From Marinobacter persicus (GTDB lineage: Bacteria; Pseudomonadota; Gammaproteobacteria; Pseudomonadales; Oleiphilaceae), in assembly GCF_002934325.1 (NCBI RefSeq), contig NZ_PTIV01000001.1:62001-126000 (forward strand): a DNA stretch of 64,000 nucleotides, read 5' to 3'. The position numbers were made by a program, and so were the translations under genes. Each line of letters begins with the position of its first letter. The first letter of the stretch is position 1. The notes below the pieces were generated by a model that did no database searches, was not told the DNA's origin, and was given only the letters and a program-made list of their open reading frames with translations. Shown in pieces: positions 1 through 8,705 of the stretch.

Positions 1-257
1 GCGGGAATAAAGTCCAGGCCGGGGTAAATATCGTCATGGACAAACTTGGCCATGGGGGATTTGCCTTCCAGCAGCTTGGACAGCTTACGGCCTTTCACCG
101 GCTCGGCACCGGACAGATAGAAGCTGGAGGCACCTTGCGGATCCAGATCCCACAGCAAAGTGCGGCAAATGTCCTGGCTGGCCAGATAGGCGATATTCAC
201 CGCTGCGGCCGTTTTGCCAACACCACCCTTTGGGCTGTAAAACGCGATAATCCTCAT
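1..257 (-). CDS. ParA/MinD-family ATPase, partial (C-terminus beyond window)
   Basis: Reading the minus strand from the ATG at 257 gives about 85 residues starting MRIIAFYSPKGGVGKTAAAV. This carries the deviant Walker A motif KGGVGKT of ParA/MinD/Soj ATPases, followed by the LLWDLDPQGASS stretch typical of the switch I region. A purine-rich site (CAGGAGCAGG) precedes the start. Family members bind ATP, dimerise and usually position plasmids, chromosomes or large complexes. No parB-like partner is visible on the side that can be read, and the flanking gene is an exporter, so this may be an orphan ParA. The cargo cannot be inferred. The reading frame runs off the left edge, so length and C-terminal features are unknown. 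Confidence 0.85.
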   Translation of the reverse strand, partial: MRIIAFYSPKGGVGKTAAAVNIAYLASQDICRTLLWDLDPQGASSFYLSGAEPVKGRKLSKLLEGKSPMAKFVHDDIYPGLDFIP

Positions 258-370
258 TGCTGCCCTGCTCCTGCATTGAATTCGGTAGAATAAACGGTAC
301 AGGATAACAGTTACGGCTGTTTGACTTGTGACGCTTTTATGACAGGGGGATTTATGAAAGGAGACTGGCG

Positions 371-991
371 ATGACACTCACCGTTTGGCTGACCTTCCTG
401 GTCGCCGCCATATTCATCAGCCTATCGCCCGGGGCCGGCGCCGTGAACTCCATGAGCAGCGGCCTGCGTTACGGTGTGCGTAAATCCCTGCCCACCATTG
501 CCGGACAGCAGTTTGGCTATGGCGCGCAGATCGTGCTGGTCGGCGCCGGTCTGGGGGCCATTGTGGCCTCTTCAACCACGGCCCTGATGGTGATCAAGTG
601 GGTCGGCGTGGCCTACCTGATCTGGCTGGGCATCCAGAAATGGCGCGAGCCACCGGTGGAAGCCAGTGGGGGCGATCTGGACGGCTTCAGCAAACGCCAG
701 CAATTCTGGAACGGTACACTGGTCAACCTGACCAATCCCAAGGCCACCGTTTTCCTGATCGCCCTGTTCCCACAATTTCTGGAGGCTAACGCGCCCCATG
801 GTCAGCAACTGGTTACCATGGGCGCCACGCTGGTTGTGGTGGATATTCTGGTCATGGTGGGCTATGCCTTGCTGGCCAGCCAGCTGTTCCGGTTCATGAC
901 TACCCCCACCCGCCAGCGTCAGATGAACCGCGTGTTTGGCGGGCTGTTTGTGACCGCAGCCCTGGCACTGGCCAGCTTTAAGCGGGCGTAA
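371..991 (+). CDS. LysE/RhtB family amino-acid exporter
   Basis: A 206-residue, strongly hydrophobic protein with about five to six membrane segments, the usual size of LysE/RhtB exporters. The family N-terminal motif region reads FISLSPGAGAV near residues 16-26. The central NGTLVNLTNPKA stretch (about residues 114-125) matches the conserved NxxNPKA signature. A good ribosome binding site (AAAGGAGA) lies 7 nt before the ATG. Members export lysine/arginine, homoserine, threonine or homoserine lactones across the inner membrane. The substrate cannot be read from the sequence, though RhtB-like is the closer match. It is divergent from the ParA-like gene and convergent with the Nmad3-like gene. 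Confidence 0.9.
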   Translation: MTLTVWLTFLVAAIFISLSPGAGAVNSMSSGLRYGVRKSLPTIAGQQFGYGAQIVLVGAGLGAIVASSTTALMVIKWVGVAYLIWLGIQKWREPPVEASGGDLDGFSKRQQFWNGTLVNLTNPKATVFLIALFPQFLEANAPHGQQLVTMGATLVVVDILVMVGYALLASQLFRFMTTPTRQRQMNRVFGGLFVTAALALASFKRA

Positions 992-1003
992 CCCTCATCG
1001 GAT

Positions 1004-1855
1004 TCAGCCCAGCAGCCCCGGCGTTGCCAACCACTGCGCAACGCCCGGGTATTGCTGGAGATCCAGCACAAATTCCTGCCCCCGGGCCGCGCATTGCAGG
1101 CGGCACCAGTCCGCATTTTCCCCGCGCCACCGCTCCGGTTTGTGATGATAGCTCAGGGGAGTCTTGCCCGGTCCCGGCATGAAGGCGGCGGGCAGACGCC
1201 AGTCGGTAACGCCCCGGGCATCCGGGGCGGTCAACCTGTGAGGCTCCGCCATTGCGGCCACCACTCCGGCGCCCGGCAAAGATGTCTGCATTCCCGGCAC
1301 GGCCAGATGCTCCCCCGCCACATACAGACTGTTATGTGTAGATCGCTGGCCAAACAGGTGTGGGTGATAAGCCGCCCATTCCGGTATGTTCACTGACGAT
1401 GACAACGGCCAGACTTCCGCCACCTGCAACCAGCCCCAGATGGCGTGGAAGGCCCGGGCACCGGGTACAAAACGCCAGCGCCCACGGTGCCGCTCAGCCG
1501 GCCGGAACAAGGCAAAAAACACAAACAGATCGCCCTCGCCCACGCCATGATTCGCCAGATGCGCCTGGGCCGCGCCATGCTGCCCCAGCAAAGGCCGCCA
1601 GCCCGGCTGTCGTTCGAAAGCCTCCGGCAGCAGGTCCGGGTCCAGGTGCGCGCCCTTTCGAGAGAAGGCTCGGTTACCCGTCAGTTGTGACACCAGGGGG
1701 CCAAGGGAGCGGCCATCATGCTGAATCTGGCTGTAGCGGATGGGCGATTGCGCATCAGGAATCGGCAGGGCCAGGAAACTGCCGTCCGGGAAGACCGGAT
1801 TCGGGCAGCCGCCGGCCGACGTATCGAAACCTTTCCGGCTAAGTATCAGCTTCAT
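1004..1855 (-). CDS. Nmad3-family putative nucleotide modification protein
   Basis: A 283-residue soluble protein that begins MKLILSRKGFDTSAGGCPNP. Conserved-looking stretches include the SLPIPD-like LALPIPD, HLDPDLLPEAF, PGWRPLLGQHGAAQAHL, GVGEGDLFVFF, IWGWLQVAEVW, HNSLYVAGEHL and a C-terminal ARGQEFVLDL. These match my memory of the nucleotide modification associated domain 3 (Nmad3) family, proposed by comparative genomics to take part in modified-base metabolism of phages and bacteria. No enzymatic activity has been established as far as I know. Composition resembles the surroundings and no phage genes are nearby, so this looks like a resident chromosomal copy. Start is the ATG at 1855. 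It is convergent with the LysE-type gene. Confidence 0.7.
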   Translation of the reverse strand: MKLILSRKGFDTSAGGCPNPVFPDGSFLALPIPDAQSPIRYSQIQHDGRSLGPLVSQLTGNRAFSRKGAHLDPDLLPEAFERQPGWRPLLGQHGAAQAHLANHGVGEGDLFVFFALFRPAERHRGRWRFVPGARAFHAIWGWLQVAEVWPLSSSVNIPEWAAYHPHLFGQRSTHNSLYVAGEHLAVPGMQTSLPGAGVVAAMAEPHRLTAPDARGVTDWRLPAAFMPGPGKTPLSYHHKPERWRGENADWCRLQCAARGQEFVLDLQQYPGVAQWLATPGLLG

Positions 1856-2195
1856 GGGCGTCTCAGAGTTATTGGGGTTGGGGGTCTTTCAGGCAGCGTC
1901 CGAAAGAACGACAAGTGGATTGTAACGAAGCCGACCAGCCACGGTCATTGCACGTGAGACACAGCCCGGATGTTTCTACCTATGAAAAAAACCTTTGCAT
2001 TCTCCGTGAACAGGCGTACAGTCAACGGCGTTGGAAAGATTTAGCAAGCAGTCAACGATAAGACGTATCCCTGTCGTAAGAAGTGTACCGTCCTGTTTTT
2101 GATCAAGCCGTTTTTTGTTTCCCGCCTATCGCTGACCCCGCATCCATTTGATGTCTGGCAGCACACTAAAAGATTGAATTCAGGAAAAGATTACT
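1856..2195. promoter_or_regulatory. Divergent intergenic region; long 5' leader of the cold-shock gene
   Basis: These 340 bases separate the minus-strand Nmad3-like gene from the plus-strand csp gene and contain no ORF I can support. Cold-shock genes typically have 100-200 nt leaders that act as RNA thermosensors, so much of the right half is probably csp 5' UTR. A weak sigma70-like pair (TTTGCA, 17 bp, TACAGT) starts near 1994 and would give a leader of about 180 nt. It matches consensus at only 4 of 6 positions in each box, so it is no more than a candidate. A ribosome binding site AGGAAAAG precedes csp. Confidence 0.4.
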
Positions 2196-2402
2196 ATGTC
2201 TACAGTTACCGGTACCGTTAAGTTCTTCAACGAAGCTAAAGGCTTTGGCTTCATTACTCGCGAAGGCGGTGCGGACGTTTTTGTTCACTACAGCGCTATT
2301 CAAGGTGGTGGCTTCAAAACTCTGGCCGAAGGCCAGGAAGTCAACTTCACCGTGACTGACGGCCAGAAAGGCCCTCAGGCAGAGAACGTTGTTGCCCTGT
2401 AA
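2196..2402 (+). CDS. Cold-shock protein, CspA family
   Basis: A 68-residue single cold-shock domain, the standard length. The nucleic-acid-binding motifs RNP1 (KGFGFI, about residues 16-21) and RNP2 (VFVHY, about 30-34) are intact. Such proteins bind single-stranded RNA and DNA and melt secondary structure, acting as RNA chaperones in the cytoplasm. Several paralogues usually exist, some cold-induced and some growth-phase controlled, and the sequence does not say which this is. The gene is monocistronic: a long non-coding leader precedes it and a strong intrinsic terminator follows. Confidence 0.95.
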   Translation: MSTVTGTVKFFNEAKGFGFITREGGADVFVHYSAIQGGGFKTLAEGQEVNFTVTDGQKGPQAENVVAL

Positions 2403-2426
2403 ATAACAGGCACATACAACGTTAAG

Positions 2427-2453
2427 AAAAGGCAGCTTCGGCTGCCTTTTTTG
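2427..2453 (+). terminator. Intrinsic terminator after the cold-shock gene
   Basis: A perfect GC-rich stem AAGGCAGC / GCTGCCTT closed by a TTCG tetraloop and followed by a T run. It lies 25 nt after the csp stop codon and also sits at the 3' end of the convergent efflux gene. Confidence 0.9.
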
Positions 2454-2477
2454 CGTTTGTAAGGGCAAAAACAAGGC

Positions 2478-3683
2478 TCAGGTATCGGCCTCGGTTAACC
2501 TGGCTTTTTCCCGCCACACCGCTTTCGGTGCGCCCAGAGCGAGCAAGGCTGCTCCTGCCGAACAGGCCAACATGCTGGCGACAATAGGTAGCAGGCTATC
2601 GCCCGCGAACGCGGAAGACAACGCACTGATCACGCCCGCCAATGTGAACTGAGAAGCCCCCAACAGAGCCGCTGCCGTGCCACCCAGGTGCGGAAAGAAA
2701 TCCAGGGCGTTGGCCAGGTTGTTGGGCACAATCCCACCCTGAAAACCAATCGACGTAATGATCAGGGCCGCCACCGCCCAGAGCGGTCCATCCAGCGCGA
2801 CCACCGTCACCAGCCCGATCAGCGCCAGGCATTGGAGCAATACCTGCACCCGCAGCAACACCACCGAGGAAAACCGGCGCAGCAGGGGGCGGTTGATCAG
2901 GTTCAGGGTTGCCATAAACGCAATGTTGGCGGCAAACAGCATGGAAAAGGTGCTGCTGGAAAGCTCGAAGTGCTCCTGGTAAATAAACGAGGAGTGGGTA
3001 ATGAACAGCAACATGGCGCTGAAACACAGCACCTGGATGCCGATAAAACGCATGGTGGTTGTATGACGCAGCACCAACACGTAATTGGTGACCAGCGTAC
3101 TGACCGGCGTGGTCACCGGTGGCCGGGGCGTCAGTTTCGGGAAGAGGGCCAGCTGCAGCACCATGGCCAGGAACACGGCGTACGCCGCCAGCACCACAAA
3201 AATCCAGTGCCAGTCGCCCAGCGCCAGCATGAACGAACCCAGGGTAGGCGCGGCCGCAGGCGCGATAAACATGATCAGGCCAATCAGGCCAAACAACCGA
3301 GCCGCATCCTGCCCGCTCACTTGGTCCCGAACAATGGCCGGTACCGAGACGGCACAAAACGCGCCACCAACGCCCTGGATCACCCGCCAGACAGACATTT
3401 CCATCAGAGAACCGGCCTGGGCCACCATCACACCGGCGCCCGAGAAGATCGCCAGCCCGCCCAGCAGGATCATTCGCCGGCCATAGCGGTCCGACAGCGG
3501 GCCACCCACCAGCTGCGCCAAACCAAGGGTTGCGACATAAGCGCTGAGCGTAAGACCTACATCGGAATGAGGAATACCAAAGCCATCAGCAATGTCGGGA
3601 AACGCGGGCAGATAAGCGTCCAGGGCCAGGGGGCCCAAGGCGACGGTCATACCCAACAACAACGCTAACTTAAAATGGGACAA
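2478..3683 (-). CDS. Bcr/CflA-type MFS multidrug efflux transporter
   Basis: A 401-residue protein with 12 predicted membrane segments, the usual size of the Bcr/CflA (DHA1) drug:proton antiporters. Family features include the N-terminal LGPLALDAYLPAFPDIA stretch (TM1) and MFS motif A, GGPLSDRYGRR, after TM2 (about residues 60-70). The motif-C-like RVIQGVGGAF region follows. The start appears to be a TTG at 3683: a perfect AGGAGGT lies 6 nt upstream, and the next ATG would remove half of TM1. Relatives export bicyclomycin, chloramphenicol or sulfonamides; the substrate here is unknown. The upstream 113 bases are AT-rich and contain no gene. Confidence 0.9.
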   Translation of the reverse strand: MSHFKLALLLGMTVALGPLALDAYLPAFPDIADGFGIPHSDVGLTLSAYVATLGLAQLVGGPLSDRYGRRMILLGGLAIFSGAGVMVAQAGSLMEMSVWRVIQGVGGAFCAVSVPAIVRDQVSGQDAARLFGLIGLIMFIAPAAAPTLGSFMLALGDWHWIFVVLAAYAVFLAMVLQLALFPKLTPRPPVTTPVSTLVTNYVLVLRHTTTMRFIGIQVLCFSAMLLFITHSSFIYQEHFELSSSTFSMLFAANIAFMATLNLINRPLLRRFSSVVLLRVQVLLQCLALIGLVTVVALDGPLWAVAALIITSIGFQGGIVPNNLANALDFFPHLGGTAAALLGASQFTLAGVISALSSAFAGDSLLPIVASMLACSAGAALLALGAPKAVWREKARLTEADT

Positions 3684-3796
3684 GCTCTACCTCCTGTTCA
3701 CAAGGTAGATAGCTAACAATAATTATTATCAAAGAACAATGAGCGGTTTCCGAAGTTAGCGCACGAATTCTTTATCAGACCGGGGCCAGGCGCTGT

Positions 3797-4234
3797 CTAC
3801 CCAAGCACACATTGGCGGCTGTATTGTTGGCTGAGTTCCCGACGCTGTGCCCGAAGACGGTTACCCCGCTCGCTGCCGTAGCCCGCTCTCAACTGCGCCT
3901 GGATACGGTCCAACCTCTTCTGGATATTGTTGCAGCGGGCCGTTTTCACTTCTTCCTCGGCGCGGCTAGCGGATGCGTCCTCAGTCGAATCAGACTCCAG
4001 CAGGCGACCTACGGCCTTTCGGCTACGGTGCACGTTATCGGCCTGCCGGACATTCTCACGCATGGGCACGGTCACCGTCTCTTTCAGTTTCAGGGAGCGG
4101 TGCTCCGCGTGTTTCGGCGGCTCATCGGAGAAATGCACGGCGCCATTGGCGTCGGTCCATCGGTAGATTTCAGCATACGCGTGAGGGGAAAGCCCTGCGC
4201 AAACCAGCAGGGCCAGGGCCGTGATCCTTGGCAT
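3797..4234 (-). CDS. DUF4124-domain periplasmic protein
   Basis: The protein begins MPRITALALLVCAGLSPHAYA, a signal peptide ending in AYA, followed directly by the DUF4124 motif EIYRWTDANGAVHFSDEPP. After that comes a charged, helix-prone region rich in Arg/Glu and two Cys residues (ARCNNIQKRLDR and SRQCVLG) that could form a disulfide. I chose the ATG at 4234 because AGGAA lies about 10 nt upstream; the in-frame GTG at 4243 sits right on that site. DUF4124 is a small domain on exported proteins of gammaproteobacteria with no assigned function. It lies alone, downstream of the glc genes. Confidence 0.8.
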   Translation of the reverse strand: MPRITALALLVCAGLSPHAYAEIYRWTDANGAVHFSDEPPKHAEHRSLKLKETVTVPMRENVRQADNVHRSRKAVGRLLESDSTEDASASRAEEEVKTARCNNIQKRLDRIQAQLRAGYGSERGNRLRAQRRELSQQYSRQCVLG

Positions 4235-4290
4235 GATGTTCACTTCCTGTGTTGTTTAATAGTTTGTACTAGTCCGACCGTCAGTTCGCG

Positions 4291-4467
4291 GGGGAGGTCT
4301 TTCCAAAACACGCTGTGAATACGTCCCTGTAACGCTCGAGCTCCGCCCTTCAACGCTTATTGCTCCTGCGTCGCGCTGAAGGTCCAGGGCAGGCCATCCT
4401 TGGCCAGCCCGTGAAGAGCTTACCGCTCTTCACCCATGGCTCCGCACGGTTTTGGAAAGACCTCCCC
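4291..4467. repeat. Intergenic inverted-arm element, copy A
   Basis: Perfect 19-bp inverted arms lie at 4291-4309 and 4449-4467. Between them is the core seen in the other copies: CGCTGTGAATACGTCCCTGT, then CGCTCGAG, then the inner palindrome GGCCATCCTTGGCC at 4392-4405. A further hairpin occupies 4411-4433. It lies immediately after the 3' end of the glc operon. The arms differ in sequence from those of the other copies, but their pairing is preserved. Function unknown; the position fits an mRNA 3'-end or termination element. Confidence 0.8.
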
Positions 4468-4527
4468 AGCAAACCGACTACTATCTGCAACCCTAGACTG
4501 AACAGATCGGCGAGCGCAATACAGCGC

Positions 4528-5736
4528 CTACCGATCCAGCAATTCAATCCAATGCTGCACCGGCACCTTGGCTTTGCTTTCCAGGTGCAGCTGGCAACCG
4601 ATATTGGCGGTAACAATCCTCACCGGGTCTTCCACCGTCAACGCCTTCAGCTTGTTATCCAGCAACTTCTGACTCATTTCCGGCTGGGTGATGGAATAGG
4701 TACCGGCGGAACCGCAACACAAATGCTTGTCGCGGGTTTGCGCCAGGGGCACGCCGGCCCGGGTCAGTACCTGTTCCACTACGCCGTTTTGTTTCATCGC
4801 GTGCTGCAGGGTACACGGGCAGTGGAAGGCCACCTTGCCACCCTCGGCACTGGCTTTCAGGGGTTCCAGGTCTTCTTTCAGCAGGAACTCGCCCAGGTCC
4901 ACGCACAGCTCGCTGACCCGCGCTGCCTTGCTGGCATAGACGGGATCATGGCGAAGCAGGTGGCCGTATTCCTGCACCATGGCGCCACAGCCGGAGGCGG
5001 TCATGACGATGGCTTCGGCCCCGGCTTCAATGGCCGGCCACCAGGCATCGATGTTCCGGCGCATTTCCTGCAGGCCGCGCTCATGCTCGGACAGATGATA
5101 GTTCACCGCACCGCAACAACCAGCCTCCGGCGCTTCCACCAGGGTGATACCCAACTTGTCCAGCACCCGAGCTGCCGCCGCGTTGGTGTTGGGGGCGGCT
5201 GCAGGCTGCACGCAACCGGCCAGGGCCAACACAATGCGGTTGTGGCTGGCCGCCGGCCAGGGGCTGGCCTTGCGTTTGGGTGGCACTTTGGCCCGCAGCG
5301 CTTGCGGTAATACCGGGCGGAAGGCCTGGCCCACTCGCAAACCCAGGCCAAACAGGCGGCGGTTGGGCAGCAGCCGGGTCAGACCCCAGCGCAGCCACTT
5401 TTCCCTTGGGGAACGAGGCAGTTCTTCCTCAATCAGGCCACGGCTGATGTCCACCAGCCGACCGTACTTCACGCCGGAGGGGCAGGTGGTCTCGCAGGCG
5501 CGACATGTCAGGCAGCGGTCCAGGTGTTCCCGGGTTTTCTCGGTAACCTCGCCCCCTTCCAGGAACATTTTCATCAGGTAGATCCGGCCCCGGGGGCCAT
5601 CCCGCTCGTCGTTCAGTTCCTGATAAGTCGGGCAGGTGGCGGTGCAGAAGCCGCAGTGCACACAGGCCCGAAGGATTTCCTCGGCTTCCTGCCCCTCGGG
5701 GGTGTTGGCAAATTGTTGAACCAGATTCGTTTGCAT
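4528..5736 (-). CDS. glcF: Glycolate oxidase iron-sulfur subunit GlcF
   Basis: 402 residues. Two [4Fe-4S] ferredoxin-type motifs lie near the N-terminus: CVHCGFCTATCP (Cys 25, 28, 31, 35) and CLTCRACETTCP (Cys 75, 78, 81, 85). Two cysteine-rich CCG domains follow (EAGCCGAVNYH and KHLCCGSAGTYS). This is the layout of GlcF, which passes electrons from the flavoprotein subunits GlcD and GlcE of the glycolate dehydrogenase complex to the respiratory chain. The start lies 2 nt after the glcE stop, so the genes are co-transcribed. Copy A of the intergenic element lies just downstream. Length is normal for the family. Confidence 0.95.
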   Translation of the reverse strand: MQTNLVQQFANTPEGQEAEEILRACVHCGFCTATCPTYQELNDERDGPRGRIYLMKMFLEGGEVTEKTREHLDRCLTCRACETTCPSGVKYGRLVDISRGLIEEELPRSPREKWLRWGLTRLLPNRRLFGLGLRVGQAFRPVLPQALRAKVPPKRKASPWPAASHNRIVLALAGCVQPAAAPNTNAAAARVLDKLGITLVEAPEAGCCGAVNYHLSEHERGLQEMRRNIDAWWPAIEAGAEAIVMTASGCGAMVQEYGHLLRHDPVYASKAARVSELCVDLGEFLLKEDLEPLKASAEGGKVAFHCPCTLQHAMKQNGVVEQVLTRAGVPLAQTRDKHLCCGSAGTYSITQPEMSQKLLDNKLKALTVEDPVRIVTANIGCQLHLESKAKVPVQHWIELLDR

Positions 5737-5738
5737 GA

Positions 5739-6803
5739 TTACAACCAGCTGTAGAGGCGGCCCGGGTTAAACAGGCCGTCGGGATCGAACGATTGCTTGA
5801 TACGGCGCTGGATGGCTTTCAGCGCCTCGGGCTGGGAGTGCATCACCTCACCGGTGCGGTCTCCGCCACGGAACAGGCTGACCTGTCCGCCGGCCTCAGC
5901 TGCCACGGGCTCCAGGTCACTCAGGGTCGCCGGGCCCCGGTACCAGCGCTGGGCGCCGGCCCAGTCCACCAGCCAGGGGCCATCCAGGCTCGGCATGACG
6001 GCGGAGGACTTCACGGAGAAACGCCAGAGCGGGTCGTCACCGGCGAAGAACTCGTGCTGCATGTCCTGAATCTGCTGCCAAAGCCCATTGCCGCCTTCGA
6101 ACACTTCACCCTCCCACTGCTCAGCGGTGGCCTCCACCGCCGACCGGGCACCAGCCAGACGCAGGTAGACCTTGCCATCGAGCCAGCAGGCACCGGTTAT
6201 CGGCTTGGGCTCGCCAGTACGGCGGTTCATGTAATCAATGGCGCTATCCAGAGGCATTTCCTGGACCAGGGTGGCGGTGGTCGCCGGCTTGGGCATGACT
6301 TTCAGGCTGATTTCGGTCATCACGCCGAGTGTGCCCATGGCGCCGGCCTGCAGGCGGGAAACGTCATAACCCGCCACGTTTTTCATTACCTGCCCGCCAA
6401 AGCGCAGGTGTTCGCCCTGGCCATTGAGCAGGCGAAGCCCCAGCACCTGGTCCCGCACCGATCCGGCCCAGGGCCTTGCGGGGCCAGAGAGGTTGCAGGC
6501 CAGCGTACCGCCGATGGTAGCTCCATCGCCCAACCGGGGCGGCTCGAAATGCAGGCACTGGCCTTCTTCGGCCAGTACCGCTTCAATCTCGCTCAATGTT
6601 GTGCCGGCGCGAACCGTCAGCACCAGCTCCACGGGGTGATATTCCACCACGCCCGAATGCTCGGCCAGGCTGAGAGTGGCCGAATCCGTGTCGGTTTTTC
6701 GCCCCATGAACGACTTTGTGCCACCGCCAACAATGTTGAGGGTTTGCCCGTTTTTGCGGGCCTGGAGCACCTGCTCCTGCAGGGATTGAATCTGATCAGC
6801 CAT
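5739..6803 (-). CDS. glcE: Glycolate oxidase FAD-binding subunit GlcE
   Basis: About 354 residues from the ATG at 6803 (MADQIQSLQEQVLQA). The N-terminal half is an FAD-binding PCMH domain, with LNIVGGGTKSFMG binding the FAD pyrophosphate and IGGTLACNLSGPAR as the second FAD motif. The C-terminus FNPGRLYSWL is the typical ending of GlcD/GlcE proteins. It forms the glycolate dehydrogenase complex with GlcD and GlcF. The ATG overlaps the end of glcD by 8 nt, indicating translational coupling. A longer in-frame reading from 6842 exists but would lie inside glcD and lacks support. Confidence 0.93.
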   Translation of the reverse strand: MADQIQSLQEQVLQARKNGQTLNIVGGGTKSFMGRKTDTDSATLSLAEHSGVVEYHPVELVLTVRAGTTLSEIEAVLAEEGQCLHFEPPRLGDGATIGGTLACNLSGPARPWAGSVRDQVLGLRLLNGQGEHLRFGGQVMKNVAGYDVSRLQAGAMGTLGVMTEISLKVMPKPATTATLVQEMPLDSAIDYMNRRTGEPKPITGACWLDGKVYLRLAGARSAVEATAEQWEGEVFEGGNGLWQQIQDMQHEFFAGDDPLWRFSVKSSAVMPSLDGPWLVDWAGAQRWYRGPATLSDLEPVAAEAGGQVSLFRGGDRTGEVMHSQPEALKAIQRRIKQSFDPDGLFNPGRLYSWL

Positions 6804-8265
6804 GCTCGGCCCCCGCCTCGTGCTTGTGTTGTTTATGCTCAATGGAGCGGTATTCCTGGCAGAATTTCAAAGTGGGTACGCCCTTGCCCGGATTCAGAAT
6901 GCCCTTGGGGTCGAAGGCGGCTTTCACGCTGTGGAACTGCGCCAGTTCCTGATCGTCGAACTGTACGGCCATCTGCCGGATTTTCTCCACTCCCACGCCG
7001 TGCTCGCCGGTGATGCAGCCGCCCACTTCCACACACAACTCCAGAATCCGCGAACCAAAGGCCTCGGCGGTCTCGAATTCGCCGGGGATGTTGGCATCAA
7101 ACAGAATCAACGGGTGCAGGTTGCCATCGCCGGCATGGAAGACATTGGCCACACGCAGGCCAAACTCTTCGGACATTTTTTCCATCTCAAGCAGCACATG
7201 AGCCAGATGGCGCCGGGGGATGGTGCCATCCATGCAGTAATAATCCGGGGAGATGCGACCCACCGCCGGGAATGCCGACTTCCGCCCCTTCCACAACAGT
7301 GCCCGTTCCTCCTCGCTGGTGGAGGTGCGAATGGAGGTGGCGCCAAGTTTGCGGAACACCGACTCGGCCTCGGCGATGTGTTCGTCCACTTCCTCTTCAG
7401 TGCCATCCACCTCGCACAGCAGCAGGGCCTTGGCGTCCCGTGGATAACCGGCCTGGCAGAAATCGTCTGCGGCGATAATCGCATGGCCGTCCATCATTTC
7501 CAGGCCACCCGGGATGATGCCGTGGGAAATCACGGCGCCAACCGCGTCACCGGCTTTTTCAATGCTGTCGAACCCGGCCATGATCACCCGCGCCACTTCG
7601 GGTTTGGGCAAGAGTTTCACGGTAACTTCGGTCACCACGCCCAGCAGCCCTTCTGAGCCAGTGACGAGCGCCAGCAGATCCATGCCGCAGGCATCCAGCC
7701 CATCGCTGCCAACGGTGACTCGTTCGCCCTCGACGGTAATCATTTCCACTTTCAACAGGTTATGGACTGTCAGCCCGTATTTCAGGCAATGCACGCCGCC
7801 AGAGTTTTCGGCCACGTTACCGCCGATGGTGCAGGCAATCTGGGAGGACGGATCAGGCCCGTAATAAAGGCCGTATTGCGCTGCCTCTTCACTGATGGCC
7901 AGGTTGCGCACGCCCGGCTGCAACCGGGCCGTGCGGGCCACCGGGTCAATATCCAGAATGCGATTGAACTTGGCCAGCGACAGCACCACGCCCTCTTTAT
8001 GGGGCATGGCACCGGCACACAGGCCCGTGCCCGCACCCCGGGCCACGACCGGCACGCCCTTTTCATGGCAGATGCGCATCACCCGCTGCACCTGCTCCAC
8101 GGTTTCCGGCAGCACCACCAGCATCGGCATCTCCCGATACATGGCCAGGCCATCGCACTCGTAGGGCTTGAGGGTTTCCTCGTCACTGATGACGAACTGT
8201 GGGTCGATAAACGACCGGAATTCGTCCGCCAGCTGTTGTTTGCTGGGTCTGGATTCGCTTGTCAT
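6796..8265 (-). CDS. glcD: Glycolate oxidase FAD-linked subunit GlcD
   Basis: About 489 residues from the ATG at 8265 (MTSESRPSKQQLADEF). It has an N-terminal FAD-binding PCMH domain (VVARGAGTGLCAGAMPH; IGGNVAENSGGVHCLKYG) and a C-terminal FAD-linked oxidase domain with NVFHAGDGNLHPLILFD and GEHGVGVEKI, the histidine-bearing catalytic and flavin-proximal motifs. It oxidises glycolate (and often D-lactate) to glyoxylate with GlcE and GlcF. An upstream extension to 8325 would overlap glcG, and GAGAG precedes the chosen ATG. It follows glcG by 14 nt. Confidence 0.95.
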   Translation of the reverse strand: MTSESRPSKQQLADEFRSFIDPQFVISDEETLKPYECDGLAMYREMPMLVVLPETVEQVQRVMRICHEKGVPVVARGAGTGLCAGAMPHKEGVVLSLAKFNRILDIDPVARTARLQPGVRNLAISEEAAQYGLYYGPDPSSQIACTIGGNVAENSGGVHCLKYGLTVHNLLKVEMITVEGERVTVGSDGLDACGMDLLALVTGSEGLLGVVTEVTVKLLPKPEVARVIMAGFDSIEKAGDAVGAVISHGIIPGGLEMMDGHAIIAADDFCQAGYPRDAKALLLCEVDGTEEEVDEHIAEAESVFRKLGATSIRTSTSEEERALLWKGRKSAFPAVGRISPDYYCMDGTIPRRHLAHVLLEMEKMSEEFGLRVANVFHAGDGNLHPLILFDANIPGEFETAEAFGSRILELCVEVGGCITGEHGVGVEKIRQMAVQFDDQELAQFHSVKAAFDPKGILNPGKGVPTLKFCQEYRSIEHKQHKHEAGAEHG

Positions 8266-8279
8266 GGCTCTCTCGGGTG

Positions 8280-8705
8280 TTATTGGCGTTTGCCTAGAAA
8301 ATAGTCGATTCCGGCCTGGGCGCAATCCATATCCTGCTGGGGTGTGCCGGAACTCAGGCCAATAGCGCCCACCACTTCGCCGTCAACGATGACCGGCAGG
8401 CCACCACCGACGGAGCTGAGGCGCCCGCCCACTTCGGTGTTGATGCCAAAGGCCAGGTTACCGGGCACATTTGCGGCGTTGTATTCGTGGGTGGCTTTTC
8501 TGGCGGCACCCGCGGTGAAGGCCTTGTCCTGGGCGATGATCACACTGGTGGTCTTGCCGCCGTCCATCCGCTCAAAGGCGATCAGGTTGCCGGATTCATC
8601 AGTCACTGCGATGCACATGGGCACACCGATTTCCCGGGCCTTTTCCGAAGCACCGGCGATCAGGGTCCGCGCGTCGTCCAGAGACAGTCGTTTTATGGTT
8701 AGCAT
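8280..8705 (-). CDS. glcG: GlcG/HbpS-family protein
   Basis: About 141 residues with the GlcG/HbpS (DUF336) fold signatures: CIAVTDESGNLIAFERMDG, FTAGAARKATHEYN, GGLPVIVDGEVVGAIGLSSG and the terminal DMDCAQAGIDYF. The family includes a haem-binding redox sensor (HbpS) and GlcG of the glycolate operon, whose role is not settled. The ATG at 8705 is preferred because AGGTG lies 7 nt upstream; a GTG at 8714 would add MPT. It is the first gene of the glcG-D-E-F operon and faces the regulator. Confidence 0.88.
   Translation of the reverse strand: MLTIKRLSLDDARTLIAGASEKAREIGVPMCIAVTDESGNLIAFERMDGGKTTSVIIAQDKAFTAGAARKATHEYNAANVPGNLAFGINTEVGGRLSSVGGGLPVIVDGEVVGAIGLSSGTPQQDMDCAQAGIDYFLGKRQ

Noticed and set aside
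2166..2474. A 102-codon minus-strand frame over the cold-shock gene
   Set aside because: It lies opposite csp and runs through the csp terminator; there is no independent support.
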